From: Gordonibacter sp. An230
GTDB taxonomy: Bacteria > Actinomycetota > Coriobacteriia > Coriobacteriales > Eggerthellaceae
Length of the DNA: 49,505 nucleotides
Reading direction: 5' to 3'
Assembly: GCF_002159915.1 (NCBI RefSeq)
Contig: NZ_NFJP01000028.1
Span: 1-49,505, forward strand
The position numbers and the translations under genes were made by a program. The notes beneath the pieces are model-generated. The model was not told where the DNA came from, searched no databases, and saw only the letters and a list, made by a program, of their open reading frames with translations. Of this stretch, positions 16,537 to 25,611 are shown piece after piece; the first letter of the stretch is position 1; each line of letters begins with the position of its first letter.

Positions 16537-17991
16537 CTACGCGATGCCGCGCAACCGCACAACCAAATCGCGGCGGCGCTCGAAAAGACCATATTCGAGC
16601 CCGACGGGATAGGTGTGCGGATTCAGCATGCGTTTCTGGCTCTCATCGAGCGTCGAAAGCCCCTCCCGCGTCCGCTCGCGCGCGGCCAGCGCATCGCGCA
16701 GCTCGGGCGCGAGAACCGTCTCGCCCGCGCGAGCGAGCGGTTCGAGCAACGTCTCGAAACACAGGCCCGAGAGGTTTTTCTGACGCAGGTCGTCAGCCGG
16801 ATCCACGATCGTCTCGCACCGCGCACCTGCGTTCACGTCGTACACCATATCGCCGGCAAGCCTTCCGCTGTCGCAGTAGAAATAGCGCCGCACGTCCAGC
16901 ACGCCGGGAGTCGAGAGCTTCGCAGCCGATCCCGAGATCTTCAGACGGTCGACCCATGACGCGTCTCCGGGACCGCGCGTGGCGGAGAGTTTGTAGACGC
17001 CGCCAAGCGTAGGCTGGTCGTAGGCGCACGCAAGCTTCGTGCCCACCCCCCACGAGTCGACTTTGGCCCCCTCGTCCCGGATGGACTGGATGGTGTACTC
17101 ATCCAGGTCGTTGGACAGCACGATGCTGCAGTCCGCAAGGCCCGCCTCGTCGAGCATGCGCCGCGCCGTCCTCGCAAGCCACGAAAGGTCGCCGGAGTCG
17201 ATGCGGATGCCCGCCAAGCGCTCGCCGCGCGCGCGCATCTCGAGCCCCACCTCGATGGCGTTCGCGATGCCCTGTTCCACGTCGTAGGTGTCCACGAGCA
17301 GCACGCAGTTGTTCGGGAACGCACGGGCGTAGGCGCGAAAAGCAGACAGCTCGTCAGGGAACGACATCACCCACGAGTGCGCGTGCGTGCCCGACACGGG
17401 GAGGCCGAAGAGCTTGCCGGCCAGAACGTTTGAGGTGGACGCGCAGCCGCCCACGATGGCTGCGCGGCTCGCCCACACGCCGCCAGCCGCCCCCTGGGCC
17501 CGGCGCAAACCGAACTCCGCAACGGGCGATTGGGCCGCCAAGCACACGCGCGCGGCCTTCGTGGCGATGAGCGTCTGGAAGTTCACGCAGTTCAAAAGCG
17601 CCGTCTCGATGAGCTGGCAATCGGCAATGGGACCCGTCACGCGCACGATGGGCTCATGCGGGAACACCACCGTGCCCTCGGGCACGGCATCGATGTCCAC
17701 GGCAAGCCGAAACGTCCGCAAATGCTCGAGGAACGCTGGTTTGAACAGAGGACCGCCGCCGGGAGCGTCGAGAGAGGCGAGATAGGCGAGGTCGTCGTCG
17801 GAGAACGCGAACGACTCCACGATCTCGGCGAGCTGCGCCATGCCGCACGCGACGGCGAAGCCCCCTTTGAACGGATAGTCGCGGAAGTACATGTGGAAAC
17901 ACGCCCGCGTGTCGCGCTGGCCGCACTCCCAATAACCCTGCGCCATCGTGAGCTGGTACAGATCGGTGAGCAGCTCGTAGTCAAGCTTCAT
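16537..17991 (-). CDS. pncB: Nicotinate phosphoribosyltransferase
   Basis: A 484-residue enzyme that joins nicotinate to PRPP with ATP to form nicotinate mononucleotide, the Preiss-Handler entry into NAD. LLTDLYQLTMAQGYW at the N-terminus, FGLRRAQG, SGTHAHSWVMSF and the IRIDSGDLSWLA and GVGTKLACAYDQP stretches are all diagnostic. The length suits the longer bacterial form. Its ATG follows the ricT stop by three bases, with a GAGGGGG signal inside the ricT end, so the two are translationally linked. Confidence 0.93.
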   Translation of the reverse strand: MKLDYELLTDLYQLTMAQGYWECGQRDTRACFHMYFRDYPFKGGFAVACGMAQLAEIVESFAFSDDDLAYLASLDAPGGGPLFKPAFLEHLRTFRLAVDIDAVPEGTVVFPHEPIVRVTGPIADCQLIETALLNCVNFQTLIATKAARVCLAAQSPVAEFGLRRAQGAAGGVWASRAAIVGGCASTSNVLAGKLFGLPVSGTHAHSWVMSFPDELSAFRAYARAFPNNCVLLVDTYDVEQGIANAIEVGLEMRARGERLAGIRIDSGDLSWLARTARRMLDEAGLADCSIVLSNDLDEYTIQSIRDEGAKVDSWGVGTKLACAYDQPTLGGVYKLSATRGPGDASWVDRLKISGSAAKLSTPGVLDVRRYFYCDSGRLAGDMVYDVNAGARCETIVDPADDLRQKNLSGLCFETLLEPLARAGETVLAPELRDALAARERTREGLSTLDESQKRMLNPHTYPVGLEYGLFERRRDLVVRLRGIA

Positions 17992-17994
17992 CGG

Positions 17995-19476
17995 CTACGC
18001 CCCCTCGCCCGCACCGCCGACGCCCGGCGCATCCGAGCCGCCAGCCTTATGGCTGCGGCGCCGCGCACGGCGATGCCCCTCGTCGGCCCCCGCCTGGCGT
18101 TCTTGGCGCTCGGGGCGCGGCTTCCGCCCGGCTCGCTCCTGCCTCAACCCCGACGAGCGCTGGCCCGGACGCGGACCCCCCTGCTTCGATGCCCCCTGCG
18201 GGGTCCGCTGCTTCGAAGCGCCCTGCCCCTGCCGTTTCGGAGCGTCGGACGAACGGACCTGCTGGCGCCCCTTTCCGCCCGCCGAGCCCGAGCGCTTCTT
18301 CTGCTGGGAACTCTGGCCGCCCTTCGCAGGCGCCGCGCCCTGCTGCTTCTGGGGCTTCTGCTGCTTCGCACGCTTGCGCGCTTCGCCTTCGGCGGACGCG
18401 CCTTCGCCGCCCACCTTAGTCGAGCGGCGGCGACGGGGCTTGCGCCCGGACGCCTGCTGCCCCTCGGCCGAGCCGCGCGCGCCGCAGCCGTCCGGGCGCT
18501 GTCCCCCGCGGCCCGTGCGCCGCACCGCGCCGGGATCGGCCAGTTTGTCTGCGCCGGTGAGTTGCGAAGCGGCGAAGATGGAGCTCTCGCCCACCGCGCC
18601 TGCCGCCGTGCGCGCGCTCGCGACCTCCCAAGCCCTCTCGCCCACCGCCTTCGGGCGCGCCGATCCTTCCTCGGGCGGCTCGAAGTCGGCGAGCGGCACC
18701 CTCACAGGCTTCTCGCCCTCCACCTTGAGCGACACCGTCTCGCGCGGCACGTCGAGATCGACCACTTTCGCCGGGCCAGCAGGCGTGTCCACGGTCGAGT
18801 TCTGCTTGGGCGCACGGCTCTTGAAGTCCTTGTACGCCTCGAACTCGTAGCGCAAACAGCACATGAGCCGCCCGCACACGCCCGAAATCTTTTGGGGGTT
18901 GAGCGAGAGGTCCTGCTCTTTGGCCATACGGATGGACACGGGGCAGAACTCGCCGCCCAAGCGCTTGCAGCACAGCTCTTGGCCGCAGTGGCCGAGACCG
19001 CCCACCATGCGCGCCTCGTCGCGCACGCCGATCTGTCGCATGTCGATGCGCACATGGAAGCGCGCCGCCAGCTTGCGCACGAGCTCGCGGAAGTCCACGC
19101 GCTCTTCGGCCTCGAAGTAGAACACCGCCTTGTCGCCGTCGAGCAGGTACTCCACCGACACCGGACGCATGTCGGCGCCCGTCTCGGCGACCATCTCCTT
19201 GAACACGGGCAGCGCTTCGCGCGATTTGCGCTCCATCTCGGCGGCCCGTTTCTCGTCCTCGGGGGTGGCGAGGCGCTTGACGGGCTTGAGCGGCGTCTTG
19301 AGCCTCTTCACCTTGGCGGCGTCGGCCTCGAACACCTCACCGGCGGCACGGCCGAACTCGGTGCCGCGAGCGGTGGACACCACAAGACCGTCCCCGGTCT
19401 TGATGTCGAGCTCTCCGGCATCGAACCAGAGCGTCTTGGGGTTGTAATACAGGTTCACGGGAGCTATCCGAGCCAT
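17995..19476 (-). CDS. ricT: PSP1-domain protein, RicT/YaaT-like, with long basic tail
   Basis: A 493-residue protein. Residues 1-~270 match the PSP1/RicT family, including the cysteine cluster GHCGQELCCKRLGGEFCPVS and SGVCGRLMCCLRYE. In Bacillus RicT joins RicA and RicF in an Fe-S complex that helps RNase Y mature mRNAs. Residues ~290-493 are a low-complexity Gln/Gly/Lys/Arg/Ser tail, likely disordered and perhaps RNA-binding, not part of the usual ~275-residue protein. It sits directly after holB (17-base gap), the gene order tmk-holB-yaaT also seen in Bacillus. AGGAGGG precedes the ATG. Confidence 0.9.
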   Translation of the reverse strand: MARIAPVNLYYNPKTLWFDAGELDIKTGDGLVVSTARGTEFGRAAGEVFEADAAKVKRLKTPLKPVKRLATPEDEKRAAEMERKSREALPVFKEMVAETGADMRPVSVEYLLDGDKAVFYFEAEERVDFRELVRKLAARFHVRIDMRQIGVRDEARMVGGLGHCGQELCCKRLGGEFCPVSIRMAKEQDLSLNPQKISGVCGRLMCCLRYEFEAYKDFKSRAPKQNSTVDTPAGPAKVVDLDVPRETVSLKVEGEKPVRVPLADFEPPEEGSARPKAVGERAWEVASARTAAGAVGESSIFAASQLTGADKLADPGAVRRTGRGGQRPDGCGARGSAEGQQASGRKPRRRRSTKVGGEGASAEGEARKRAKQQKPQKQQGAAPAKGGQSSQQKKRSGSAGGKGRQQVRSSDAPKRQGQGASKQRTPQGASKQGGPRPGQRSSGLRQERAGRKPRPERQERQAGADEGHRRARRRSHKAGGSDAPGVGGAGEGA

Positions 19477-19493
19477 CGGGCGGCCCTCCTCGT

Positions 19494-20669
19494 CTATCTC
19501 GACCCGCGCGCAAGGGCGGGGGGCGTCGTTTCGTACAGAAGGTCGCGCACCTCCATCAGAAGCGCGTCGACGCAGGTTTCAGGAGACACATTATACGAGA
19601 TCGCCTCATCGCAGCGGCGCACAGCCGCGAGCGCGGCGGCGGCGCGCGCCTCGTCGGTCGATGCCGCCGCTTCGCGGATATCCGCGAGCACATCGGTGTT
19701 GATCACGAGCTCGGGAGCCTCGGCGCACGTCGCCGCGACATCGCGCAGCCACGAGCGAACGATGGCGGCAAGCTGGCGCAGCGACTCGAGCGTCTTGGCC
19801 GTGAGCTGGCGTTTGTTGCGCGCCTCTATCTGGCGGATGGCCGACTTCGCCAAAAAGTCGGCGTTCTCGGCCAGTTCCTGCTCCTGCTCGGCGCGCACGA
19901 CGTCGAGCGGAGCCTTTGACAGGGTCAGAAGCTCGCTCGCGAAGCCCAGAACATCCCAGTCGTCGGCGGTGCGCAGGCACGCGAGCACCTCGAGCACGCG
20001 CGTCCGGAACGCCCGCCGCTCGTTCGAGCGAAGGAACTCCACCGCGCGCGTGATCGAGCCATCGCACGCAGCGAGCGCTACGCGCGACAATTCGGGCGAA
20101 GCCCCGGAGTTCTGCGCAATGATGCCCGCGGCCTCGGCGGGCGGGATGAAGCGGAACGGCACCACCTGGCAGCGCGACACGATGGTGGGCAGCACGCTCT
20201 CGCGCGTGCGGCCCAAGAGCACGAGCACCACGTCGGCCGGAGGCTCCTCGAGCGTCTTGAGGAAAGCGTTTGCGGCCTGCACGCCGAGCAGATCAACCCT
20301 GTCGAGGATGTAGACCTTGCGCGCCGCCTGAATGGGCGCGAGAGCCGTGTCGGCAACGATGTCGCGGATCTGCTCGACGAGGTAGCCGCCCGCCCCTTCG
20401 GGAGCGAAGAAGCGCACGTCGGGATGCTTGCGCCGCATAACGCGCCGACAGGCGTCGCATGCGCCGCACTCGCCTCCGCGCGGTCCGCCGGGACCCTTCG
20501 GGCAGAGGACGGCCTGCGCGAAGGCGTAGGCTGCGAGCGTCTTGTTCGAACCGGCGGGACCCGTGAACAGGTAGGCGTGGCTCACCCTGTCTTGCGCCAC
20601 GGTGGCACGGAGGAACTCGCGCACCTTCGGCTGCCCAAGGATGTTCTCGAACGCGTCGGACACGGACAT
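19494..20669 (-). CDS. holB: DNA polymerase III delta' subunit
   Basis: A 391-residue clamp-loader subunit. It has the ILGQPKVREFL start, a Walker A region GPAGSNKT near residue 37, four zinc-binding cysteines (Cys56, 68, 71, 74), LLGVQAANAFLKTLEEPP, and sensor 1 in TIVSRCQV. The Gly before the Walker Lys is Asn, suggesting weak or no ATP binding, as is common in delta'. The ATG at 20669 overlaps the tmk stop codon by one base (TGATG) and is preceded by GAGGGTGAGGG. The C-terminal part is helical. Confidence 0.9.
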   Translation of the reverse strand: MSVSDAFENILGQPKVREFLRATVAQDRVSHAYLFTGPAGSNKTLAAYAFAQAVLCPKGPGGPRGGECGACDACRRVMRRKHPDVRFFAPEGAGGYLVEQIRDIVADTALAPIQAARKVYILDRVDLLGVQAANAFLKTLEEPPADVVLVLLGRTRESVLPTIVSRCQVVPFRFIPPAEAAGIIAQNSGASPELSRVALAACDGSITRAVEFLRSNERRAFRTRVLEVLACLRTADDWDVLGFASELLTLSKAPLDVVRAEQEQELAENADFLAKSAIRQIEARNKRQLTAKTLESLRQLAAIVRSWLRDVAATCAEAPELVINTDVLADIREAAASTDEARAAAALAAVRRCDEAISYNVSPETCVDALLMEVRDLLYETTPPALARGSR

Positions 20670-21397
20670 CACGCCCTCACCCTCGAGCGCTTCGCATCGA
20701 GCCGCCCGAAGAAGGCGGGGTCGGACTCGTCGAGACCCTCCATCCACGGGAACAGGTCGGAAAGCTCGGCGAACACCGCAGCCGCCGTGCGCGATTTGCG
20801 CCTGTCCGACGCAACGACGCGGACGCGCTCGGGATCGTCACGGGCGATCTCGAGAAACGCGTCGTTCACCCGAGCATGGAATCCCTCGCCAGCGCGCTCG
20901 AGGCGATCGGCTCCGCGATGCGTCGCGCGCGCGAGGCCCGTGCGTGCATCGGAGCCGGCGACGAGCAGGATGGTGCGGTCGGGCACGATGCCCTGGCAGG
21001 CGAACGCGTTCGCCTCGTCGACGAATTCGCGCGACAAGCCGCGTCCGTAGCCTTGGTAGGCCACGGTGGAATCGGTGAAGCGGTCGCAGAGCACCACCGC
21101 GCCGCGCTCGAGCGCGGGCCTGACCACTTCGGAGACGATCTGAGCCCGCGCTGCCTCGTAGAGCAGAAGCTCGGCCTCGTCGGACAGGGCCGTGTTGCGC
21201 GGGTCGAGCAGAACGCCGCGCAGCTGCTCGCCGATCACGGTCCCACCTGGCTCGCGAAGGCGCACCACCTCGCGGCCGTGCCGTTCGAGAGCCTCGGACA
21301 AGAAGCGGATGTGCGTCGTCTTGCCGGCGCCCTCGCCGCCTTCGAACGTGATGAAGATGCCGCAGGGGGCATCGGGTTGCTGCTGGTCCTGTGTCAC
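20669..21397 (-). CDS. tmk: Thymidylate kinase
   Basis: A 242-residue kinase that phosphorylates dTMP to dTDP. It has the P-loop FEGGEGAGKTT at residues 18-27, the LREPGGTVIGEQLR substrate loop, CDRFTDSTVAYQGYGR (DRF/DRY motif) and a lid region near ARATHRGADRLE. It starts at a GTG with AAGAGG seven bases upstream. The terminal ~30 residues are longer than usual. Coupled to holB downstream; ThyX at 46132-46812 supplies its substrate. Confidence 0.93.
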   Translation of the reverse strand: MTQDQQQPDAPCGIFITFEGGEGAGKTTHIRFLSEALERHGREVVRLREPGGTVIGEQLRGVLLDPRNTALSDEAELLLYEAARAQIVSEVVRPALERGAVVLCDRFTDSTVAYQGYGRGLSREFVDEANAFACQGIVPDRTILLVAGSDARTGLARATHRGADRLERAGEGFHARVNDAFLEIARDDPERVRVVASDRRKSRTAAAVFAELSDLFPWMEGLDESDPAFFGRLDAKRSRVRA

Positions 21398-21436
21398 AGA
21401 TGCCTCTTCGATCCTTCTCGCTTGAAACGGACGGGC

Positions 21437-22903
21437 TCACACGAGGTCGTGCACGTCGACGCCGTGCGCGTCGATGCCCACGAACACCGGAAAGTCCACG
21501 ACCTCGATACGCCGCAGCGCCTCCGTCCCCAGGTCGCCGTACGCCACCGTCTCCGATGATGCCACGCACCGGGCCAGAAGCGCCGCAGCGCCGCCGCTTG
21601 CCACGAAATAAACGGAACCTGACTCTCGGCACGCCTCGCGCACCTCGCCCCCTCGACGCCCCTTGCCCACCGTAGCCGCAACGCCCGCCCGGTAGAGCGC
21701 CGGTGCGGCGAAATCCATGCGGCTCGCCGTCGTGGGGCCGATCGCCCCGAAGGGCCGCCCGGCCGCCGCAGGCGTCGGACCCGCATAGAAGATCGCCTGG
21801 CCTTCGAGACCGTAGGGCAACCGACCGTCGCGGGCAAGCTCTTCAAGGAGGCGCACGTGGCCCGCATCGCGAAGCGTGTACAGCGTACCGTTGAGCAGGC
21901 ACGCCTCACCCGCCTTGAGTTCGGCAATCCGTTCGCGATCAAGCGGCAGGGAAAGGCGCGTCGGCTCCTTCCCTTCGCCCACAGGAGCGGCGGGCCACCC
22001 GCGCATCTCGCTCCGCGCCGAAGGGGGCGCGCAAGCCGCCTCGGCGATCGCCGCCCTCAAATCGATGGTCGCCCTCCGCGTCGCGCTGCACCCCATGTTG
22101 ACTGCCAGCGGCAACGCTGCGATGTGGCACGGCGCCGTGACCACGTGCACGGAAAGCGCGGTCGTGCGACCGCCCAAGCCCCCGGGGCCCACGCCCGTGG
22201 CGTTCACCGCCGCAAGCAGCTCCTCCTCGAGCGCCGCGGCGCGCGGGTCGGCCGACGGCTCGCCCACGGGGCGCATGAGCGCCCGCTTCGCGAGGCCGGC
22301 CACCTTGTCGAACGTGCCTCCTATGCCGACCCCGACCACAAGCGGCGGGCACGCGTTCGGACCCTTCTCGCGCACACAGCGCACGACCTCGTCGACGACG
22401 CCCCGCACGCCCGTTCCCGGCGCGAGCATGGCCACGCGGCTCGCGTTGTCCGACCCGCCCCCCTTGAGCATGACGTGCAGCCGCGCCGCGCCCGGCTCGT
22501 CCACAAATCGAACCTCGCAGAACGCCGGAGTGTTGTCGGTCGTGTTGGCGCGGTCGAGCGCGGCATCGCGCACGACCGAAGCGCGCAAACGCGCCTCGGC
22601 ATAGGCGCTCGCCACGGCCTCGTCCACCTCGGAGAACACGTCGCCGGGTACGAGCACGTCCGGCCCCGCCTCAAGGCACGCCCACACGGTGCCGGTGTCC
22701 TGGCAGACCGGCACGCGCTCGCACGCGGCGATGCGGGCGTTCTCGACCAGCTGATCGAGAACGGCGCGCCCGCGGAGATGGTTCTCCGCCTCTCGGGCGG
22801 CAACGAGCGCCGCCTCGACATCCAAGGGAAGCGCGCACGCGAGCCGCGGGATAGCCGCGCGAACCGCCTCTGCGACCTGTGTTTTCGTGACAATGGCATC
22901 CAT
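21437..22903 (-). CDS. Class I fumarate hydratase, alpha and beta domains fused
   Basis: A 488-residue Fe-S hydro-lyase that interconverts fumarate and malate (tartrate dehydratase is a close alternative). The alpha part carries the three cluster cysteines in VCQDTG, NACPPLVVGVGIGG and NMGCSATRRA. The beta part begins around residue 315 and has FYAGPTPAAAGRPFGAIGPTTASRMD-type sequence. The ATG at 22903 is only seven bases after a TATAAT box, so the mRNA may be leaderless. Thymidylate kinase follows after 39 bases. A second, split fumarase is encoded at 33325-34783. Confidence 0.88.
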   Translation of the reverse strand: MDAIVTKTQVAEAVRAAIPRLACALPLDVEAALVAAREAENHLRGRAVLDQLVENARIAACERVPVCQDTGTVWACLEAGPDVLVPGDVFSEVDEAVASAYAEARLRASVVRDAALDRANTTDNTPAFCEVRFVDEPGAARLHVMLKGGGSDNASRVAMLAPGTGVRGVVDEVVRCVREKGPNACPPLVVGVGIGGTFDKVAGLAKRALMRPVGEPSADPRAAALEEELLAAVNATGVGPGGLGGRTTALSVHVVTAPCHIAALPLAVNMGCSATRRATIDLRAAIAEAACAPPSARSEMRGWPAAPVGEGKEPTRLSLPLDRERIAELKAGEACLLNGTLYTLRDAGHVRLLEELARDGRLPYGLEGQAIFYAGPTPAAAGRPFGAIGPTTASRMDFAAPALYRAGVAATVGKGRRGGEVREACRESGSVYFVASGGAAALLARCVASSETVAYGDLGTEALRRIEVVDFPVFVGIDAHGVDVHDLV

Positions 22904-22910
22904 ACGCACG

Positions 22911-22916
22911 ATTATA
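22911..22916 (-). promoter_or_regulatory. TATAAT box seven bases before the fused fumarase start
   Basis: A perfect -10 hexamer on the - strand, with no clear -35. The start site would fall on or next to the ATG, giving a leaderless or nearly leaderless transcript. No ribosome binding site is visible between them, which agrees with that reading. Confidence 0.55.
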
Positions 22917-23050
22917 CCGCAAACGCCTCCCCAGAACGCGCGCGCATCCTGTGCGAGGCCGCAGCTGTGTCGCAAGTCGGCCCTTCCCCTATGGGCCAGA
23001 GCCGGGCTGGCGCGTCCCTCCTTGCGACCGCCCAGCCTGGTCCCGCGTCC

Positions 23051-23845
23051 TCACCTCACCACGAAATCGCCGGGTTTGCGCGGGGCCGTGCGCGCATAGG
23101 AGACGGCTGGATGCCCGAGCAGCATGCACACCTGCAGCGGCCTCTCGTCTGCACCGATGAACTCCCGCGCCTGCGCGATGCCCTCGACCGCGCGGCAGAG
23201 ATAGCCGTTGTAGAGCGCCCCCAGCCCCGCAGCCGCGGCCACCAGCTCCATGTTCTGGGCCGCGAGGCCCGCGTCGTCGGCGCGCTCAGCGGCCACGAAC
23301 AGCGCCGCAGGGGCGTTGCGGAACAAAAAGTCGCGCCCAGGGTCGCGCCGCACGTCGCGCGCGAACGCCCGGTAGGGCCCTGTCCAGCGCGGCTGCTCGC
23401 CCTCCGGCAGGGCGAGCAAACCGTCGATGCCGTCCCACACGATGCGCTTCAGCTCCCCCAGCCCGTCCTGCACGACGACGAAGCGGCACCCCTGCGCGTT
23501 CTTCGCCGTGGCCGTGTAGCGACCCGCCTCGAGCACGAGCGAGAGCGCCTCGTCGCCCACCCGCCGCGGAAGGTAGTCGCGAACGCTGCGCCGCGACTTG
23601 ACGGCGCGCAAAAGCGCGGCCGCGTCGATCGTCTCGGCCGCTGGCGCGGCGGGCTCCACGTCGGCCATGTCGAGGCAGGGGATGGACACCGCCTCCTCCG
23701 GGCAGACGGCCACGCAGTGCCCGCACAGGATGCAGCGCCCCCGCACGCGCGCGACGCCCGCCTCCACCCGCAGGTTCGAGCCCACGCAGTCCGCCGCGCA
23801 CCTGCCGCAGCCGACGCAGCGGCCCTCGTCCACCTCGATCAGCAT
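23051..23845 (-). CDS. Nitroreductase family protein with 2x[4Fe-4S] domain
   Basis: A 264-residue protein. Residues 1-~55 are a bacterial ferredoxin domain with CVGCGRCAADC and CILCGHCVAVCP. Residues ~75-264 are an FMN-binding nitroreductase domain with SRRSVRDYLPRRV and a GLGALYNGYLCRAVE helix. The ferredoxin part would feed electrons to the flavin. Its ATG lies inside the last codons of the malic enzyme gene (7-base overlap, GGAGGAG upstream), so the two are translationally coupled. The physiological substrate is unknown. Confidence 0.88.
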   Translation of the reverse strand: MLIEVDEGRCVGCGRCAADCVGSNLRVEAGVARVRGRCILCGHCVAVCPEEAVSIPCLDMADVEPAAPAAETIDAAALLRAVKSRRSVRDYLPRRVGDEALSLVLEAGRYTATAKNAQGCRFVVVQDGLGELKRIVWDGIDGLLALPEGEQPRWTGPYRAFARDVRRDPGRDFLFRNAPAALFVAAERADDAGLAAQNMELVAAAAGLGALYNGYLCRAVEGIAQAREFIGADERPLQVCMLLGHPAVSYARTAPRKPGDFVVR

Positions 23846-25017
23846 AGCTCCTCCCCGCGCTCGCGGGCGGCGCAGTCCCTCACGGCCTTCGCCACGCGCT
23901 CCACGGCGCGCGGGTCGAACGGCTCGGGCATGATGAAGTCCTCGCTCAGCTCCTCGTCGGAGACGAGGTCGGCCAGCGCCTGGGCGGCTGCGAGCTTCAT
24001 CTCCTCCGTGATGCGGCGGGCACGGCCCTCGAGCGCGCCCTTGAAGATGCCGGGGAACGCCACCACGTTGTTGATCTGGTTCGGGAAATCCGAACGACCT
24101 GTGCCCACCACGCGCGCGCCAGCGGCCTTGGCCGCATCCGGATATATCTCCGGTTCGGGATTGGCCATCGCGAAAACGACGGCATCGTCGTTCATGGAGC
24201 GCACCATGCTCGCGTCCACGATCCCGGGCGCGGACACGCCGACGAACACGTCGGCGCCCGCGAGCGCGTCGGCCAGCCCTCCCTCGGCGTCATCGGGGTT
24301 CGTCACCGCGAGCATAGCGCGCTGGGCTTCGTTGATGCCCTCGGAACGCGAGTTGATGATGCCGCAGCGATCAACGAGCACCAGGTGGCCGAATCCGTAG
24401 CTCGAAAGCAGCTTCGCGATGGCGATGCCGGCAGACCCCGCGCCGTTGACCACCACACGGCACTCCTCCTTGCGCTTGCCCGTCAGGCGCAACGCGTTGA
24501 TGACGCCCGAGAGCACGACTATGGCGGTGCCGTGCTGGTCGTCGTGAAACACGGGGATGTCAAGCGCCTCGACAAGGCGCCGCTCCACCTCGAAGCAGCG
24601 CGGTGCGGAGATGTCCTCCAGGTTGATGCCCCCGAACGCAGGCGCGATGCGGATCACCGTCTCGACGATCTCGTCCACATCCTTCGTGTCCAGGCAGACG
24701 GGAACGGCATTCACCCCTCCGAACGCCTTGAACAGCGCGCACTTGCCCTCCATGACGGGCAGGGCGGCGAGCGGCCCGATGTCGCCAAGCCCCAAAACGG
24801 CACTGCCATCGCTGACCACGGCCACCGTGTTCGCCTTCATCGTGTAGTCGTAGGCCGCTTTTGGATCGGCCGCGATAGCCCGGCAGGGTTCGGCCACGCC
24901 GGGGGTGTAGGCGAGCGCCAAGTCCTCGCGGGTGGCGATCCTCATCTTGGGGACGGTCTCCAGCTTGCCGCGCCATTGGCGATGCAGGCGCAGCGCCTCT
25001 TCCTTGTTCTCCATCAT
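23839..25017 (-). CDS. NAD(P)-dependent malic enzyme
   Basis: A 392-residue, short bacterial malic enzyme that decarboxylates malate to pyruvate. Visible are LAYTPGVAEPCRAI with the catalytic Tyr, the catalytic Lys region YDYTMKANTVAVVSDG, VFHDDQHGTAIVV for metal binding, VVVNGAGSAGIAIA for the dinucleotide and SDFPNQINNV. The ATG at 25017 has GAGG seven bases upstream; a GTG at 25029 is an alternative. A TATAAT box lies about 35 bases upstream. With the two fumarases it links the C4 acid pool to pyruvate. Confidence 0.9.
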   Translation of the reverse strand: MMENKEEALRLHRQWRGKLETVPKMRIATREDLALAYTPGVAEPCRAIAADPKAAYDYTMKANTVAVVSDGSAVLGLGDIGPLAALPVMEGKCALFKAFGGVNAVPVCLDTKDVDEIVETVIRIAPAFGGINLEDISAPRCFEVERRLVEALDIPVFHDDQHGTAIVVLSGVINALRLTGKRKEECRVVVNGAGSAGIAIAKLLSSYGFGHLVLVDRCGIINSRSEGINEAQRAMLAVTNPDDAEGGLADALAGADVFVGVSAPGIVDASMVRSMNDDAVVFAMANPEPEIYPDAAKAAGARVVGTGRSDFPNQINNVVAFPGIFKGALEGRARRITEEMKLAAAQALADLVSDEELSEDFIMPEPFDPRAVERVAKAVRDCAARERGEELC

Positions 25018-25050
25018 CGTTCCTCGCACTCGGTTCGGTCATTCCACGCA

Positions 25051-25056
25051 ATTATA
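25051..25056 (-). promoter_or_regulatory. TATAAT -10 box of the malic enzyme gene
   Basis: A perfect -10 hexamer on the - strand in the divergent region between malic enzyme and the universal stress protein. No good -35 is seen. The predicted leader is short, about 27 bases. Confidence 0.5.
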
Positions 25057-25149
25057 TACCTGCCGTCGCGATTACACCCCTCGGGGGCGTATCGCCGGGA
25101 CGACGCGCATGGTAAACCGTGATGCGAGAATCAAGGAGAGGAGCGAACC

Positions 25150-25611
25150 ATGGGCATCGGAGGCCGCCGCGTCTTCGCGGCACTCGACGAGACGCCGGCG
25201 CGCGAAGCTGTAGCACGAGCCGCGTTGGAACTGGCCGAGGATAGCGGCGGACACCTGCTGTTCGGCCACATTGCAGACGCCCTTTCCCGCGAGGCGGCGA
25301 TGACCGACCTCGAAGCGCTTCGACGTTCGGCGGAGGAGCGCCTCGAGCACCATCTGGCAGACGTGCTGAAGGCCGCCAGAGGCAGCCGGAGGCTCGCATC
25401 GTTTGAGTTGATCGTGGAAGCGGGACCAGCCGCGCAGACGGTCGTGAGGTCGCTCATGCTTCCGTTCGAACCCGACCTGGTCGTGTGCGGGCGCTGCAGG
25501 GAGGCGCGCCTGCACTGCCGCATCGCCACGGGCGTGGGGGCCGCCCTCCTTCGCGCCGCCCCGTGCAGCGTCCTGATCGTCGAAGGGGCCCGCCGGAACG
25601 GACGGGCCTAG
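25150..25611 (+). CDS. Universal stress protein (UspA family)
   Basis: A 153-residue single-domain protein. It opens with the family's first strand (RRVFAALDETPAREAVARAAL) and ends with the strand SVLIVE. The ATP-binding G-2x-G-9x-G(S/T) loop is not clearly kept: the region reads VVCGRCREARLHCRIATGVGAALL. It may therefore be a non-ATP-binding member. AAGGAGAGGAG precedes the ATG. Its stop overlaps by four bases the stop of the convergent LuxR gene. Confidence 0.75.
   Translation: MGIGGRRVFAALDETPAREAVARAALELAEDSGGHLLFGHIADALSREAAMTDLEALRRSAEERLEHHLADVLKAARGSRRLASFELIVEAGPAAQTVVRSLMLPFEPDLVVCGRCREARLHCRIATGVGAALLRAAPCSVLIVEGARRNGRA

Noticed and set aside
17530-20313. 927-codon + strand open frame
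   Set aside because: Runs opposite pncB, ricT and holB, all of which have clear family motifs; its own sequence is low-complexity Arg/Leu/Ala.
25450-25480. TTCGAACCC stretch resembling a tRNA T-arm
   Set aside because: It lies inside the universal stress protein coding sequence, and no cloverleaf can be built around it.
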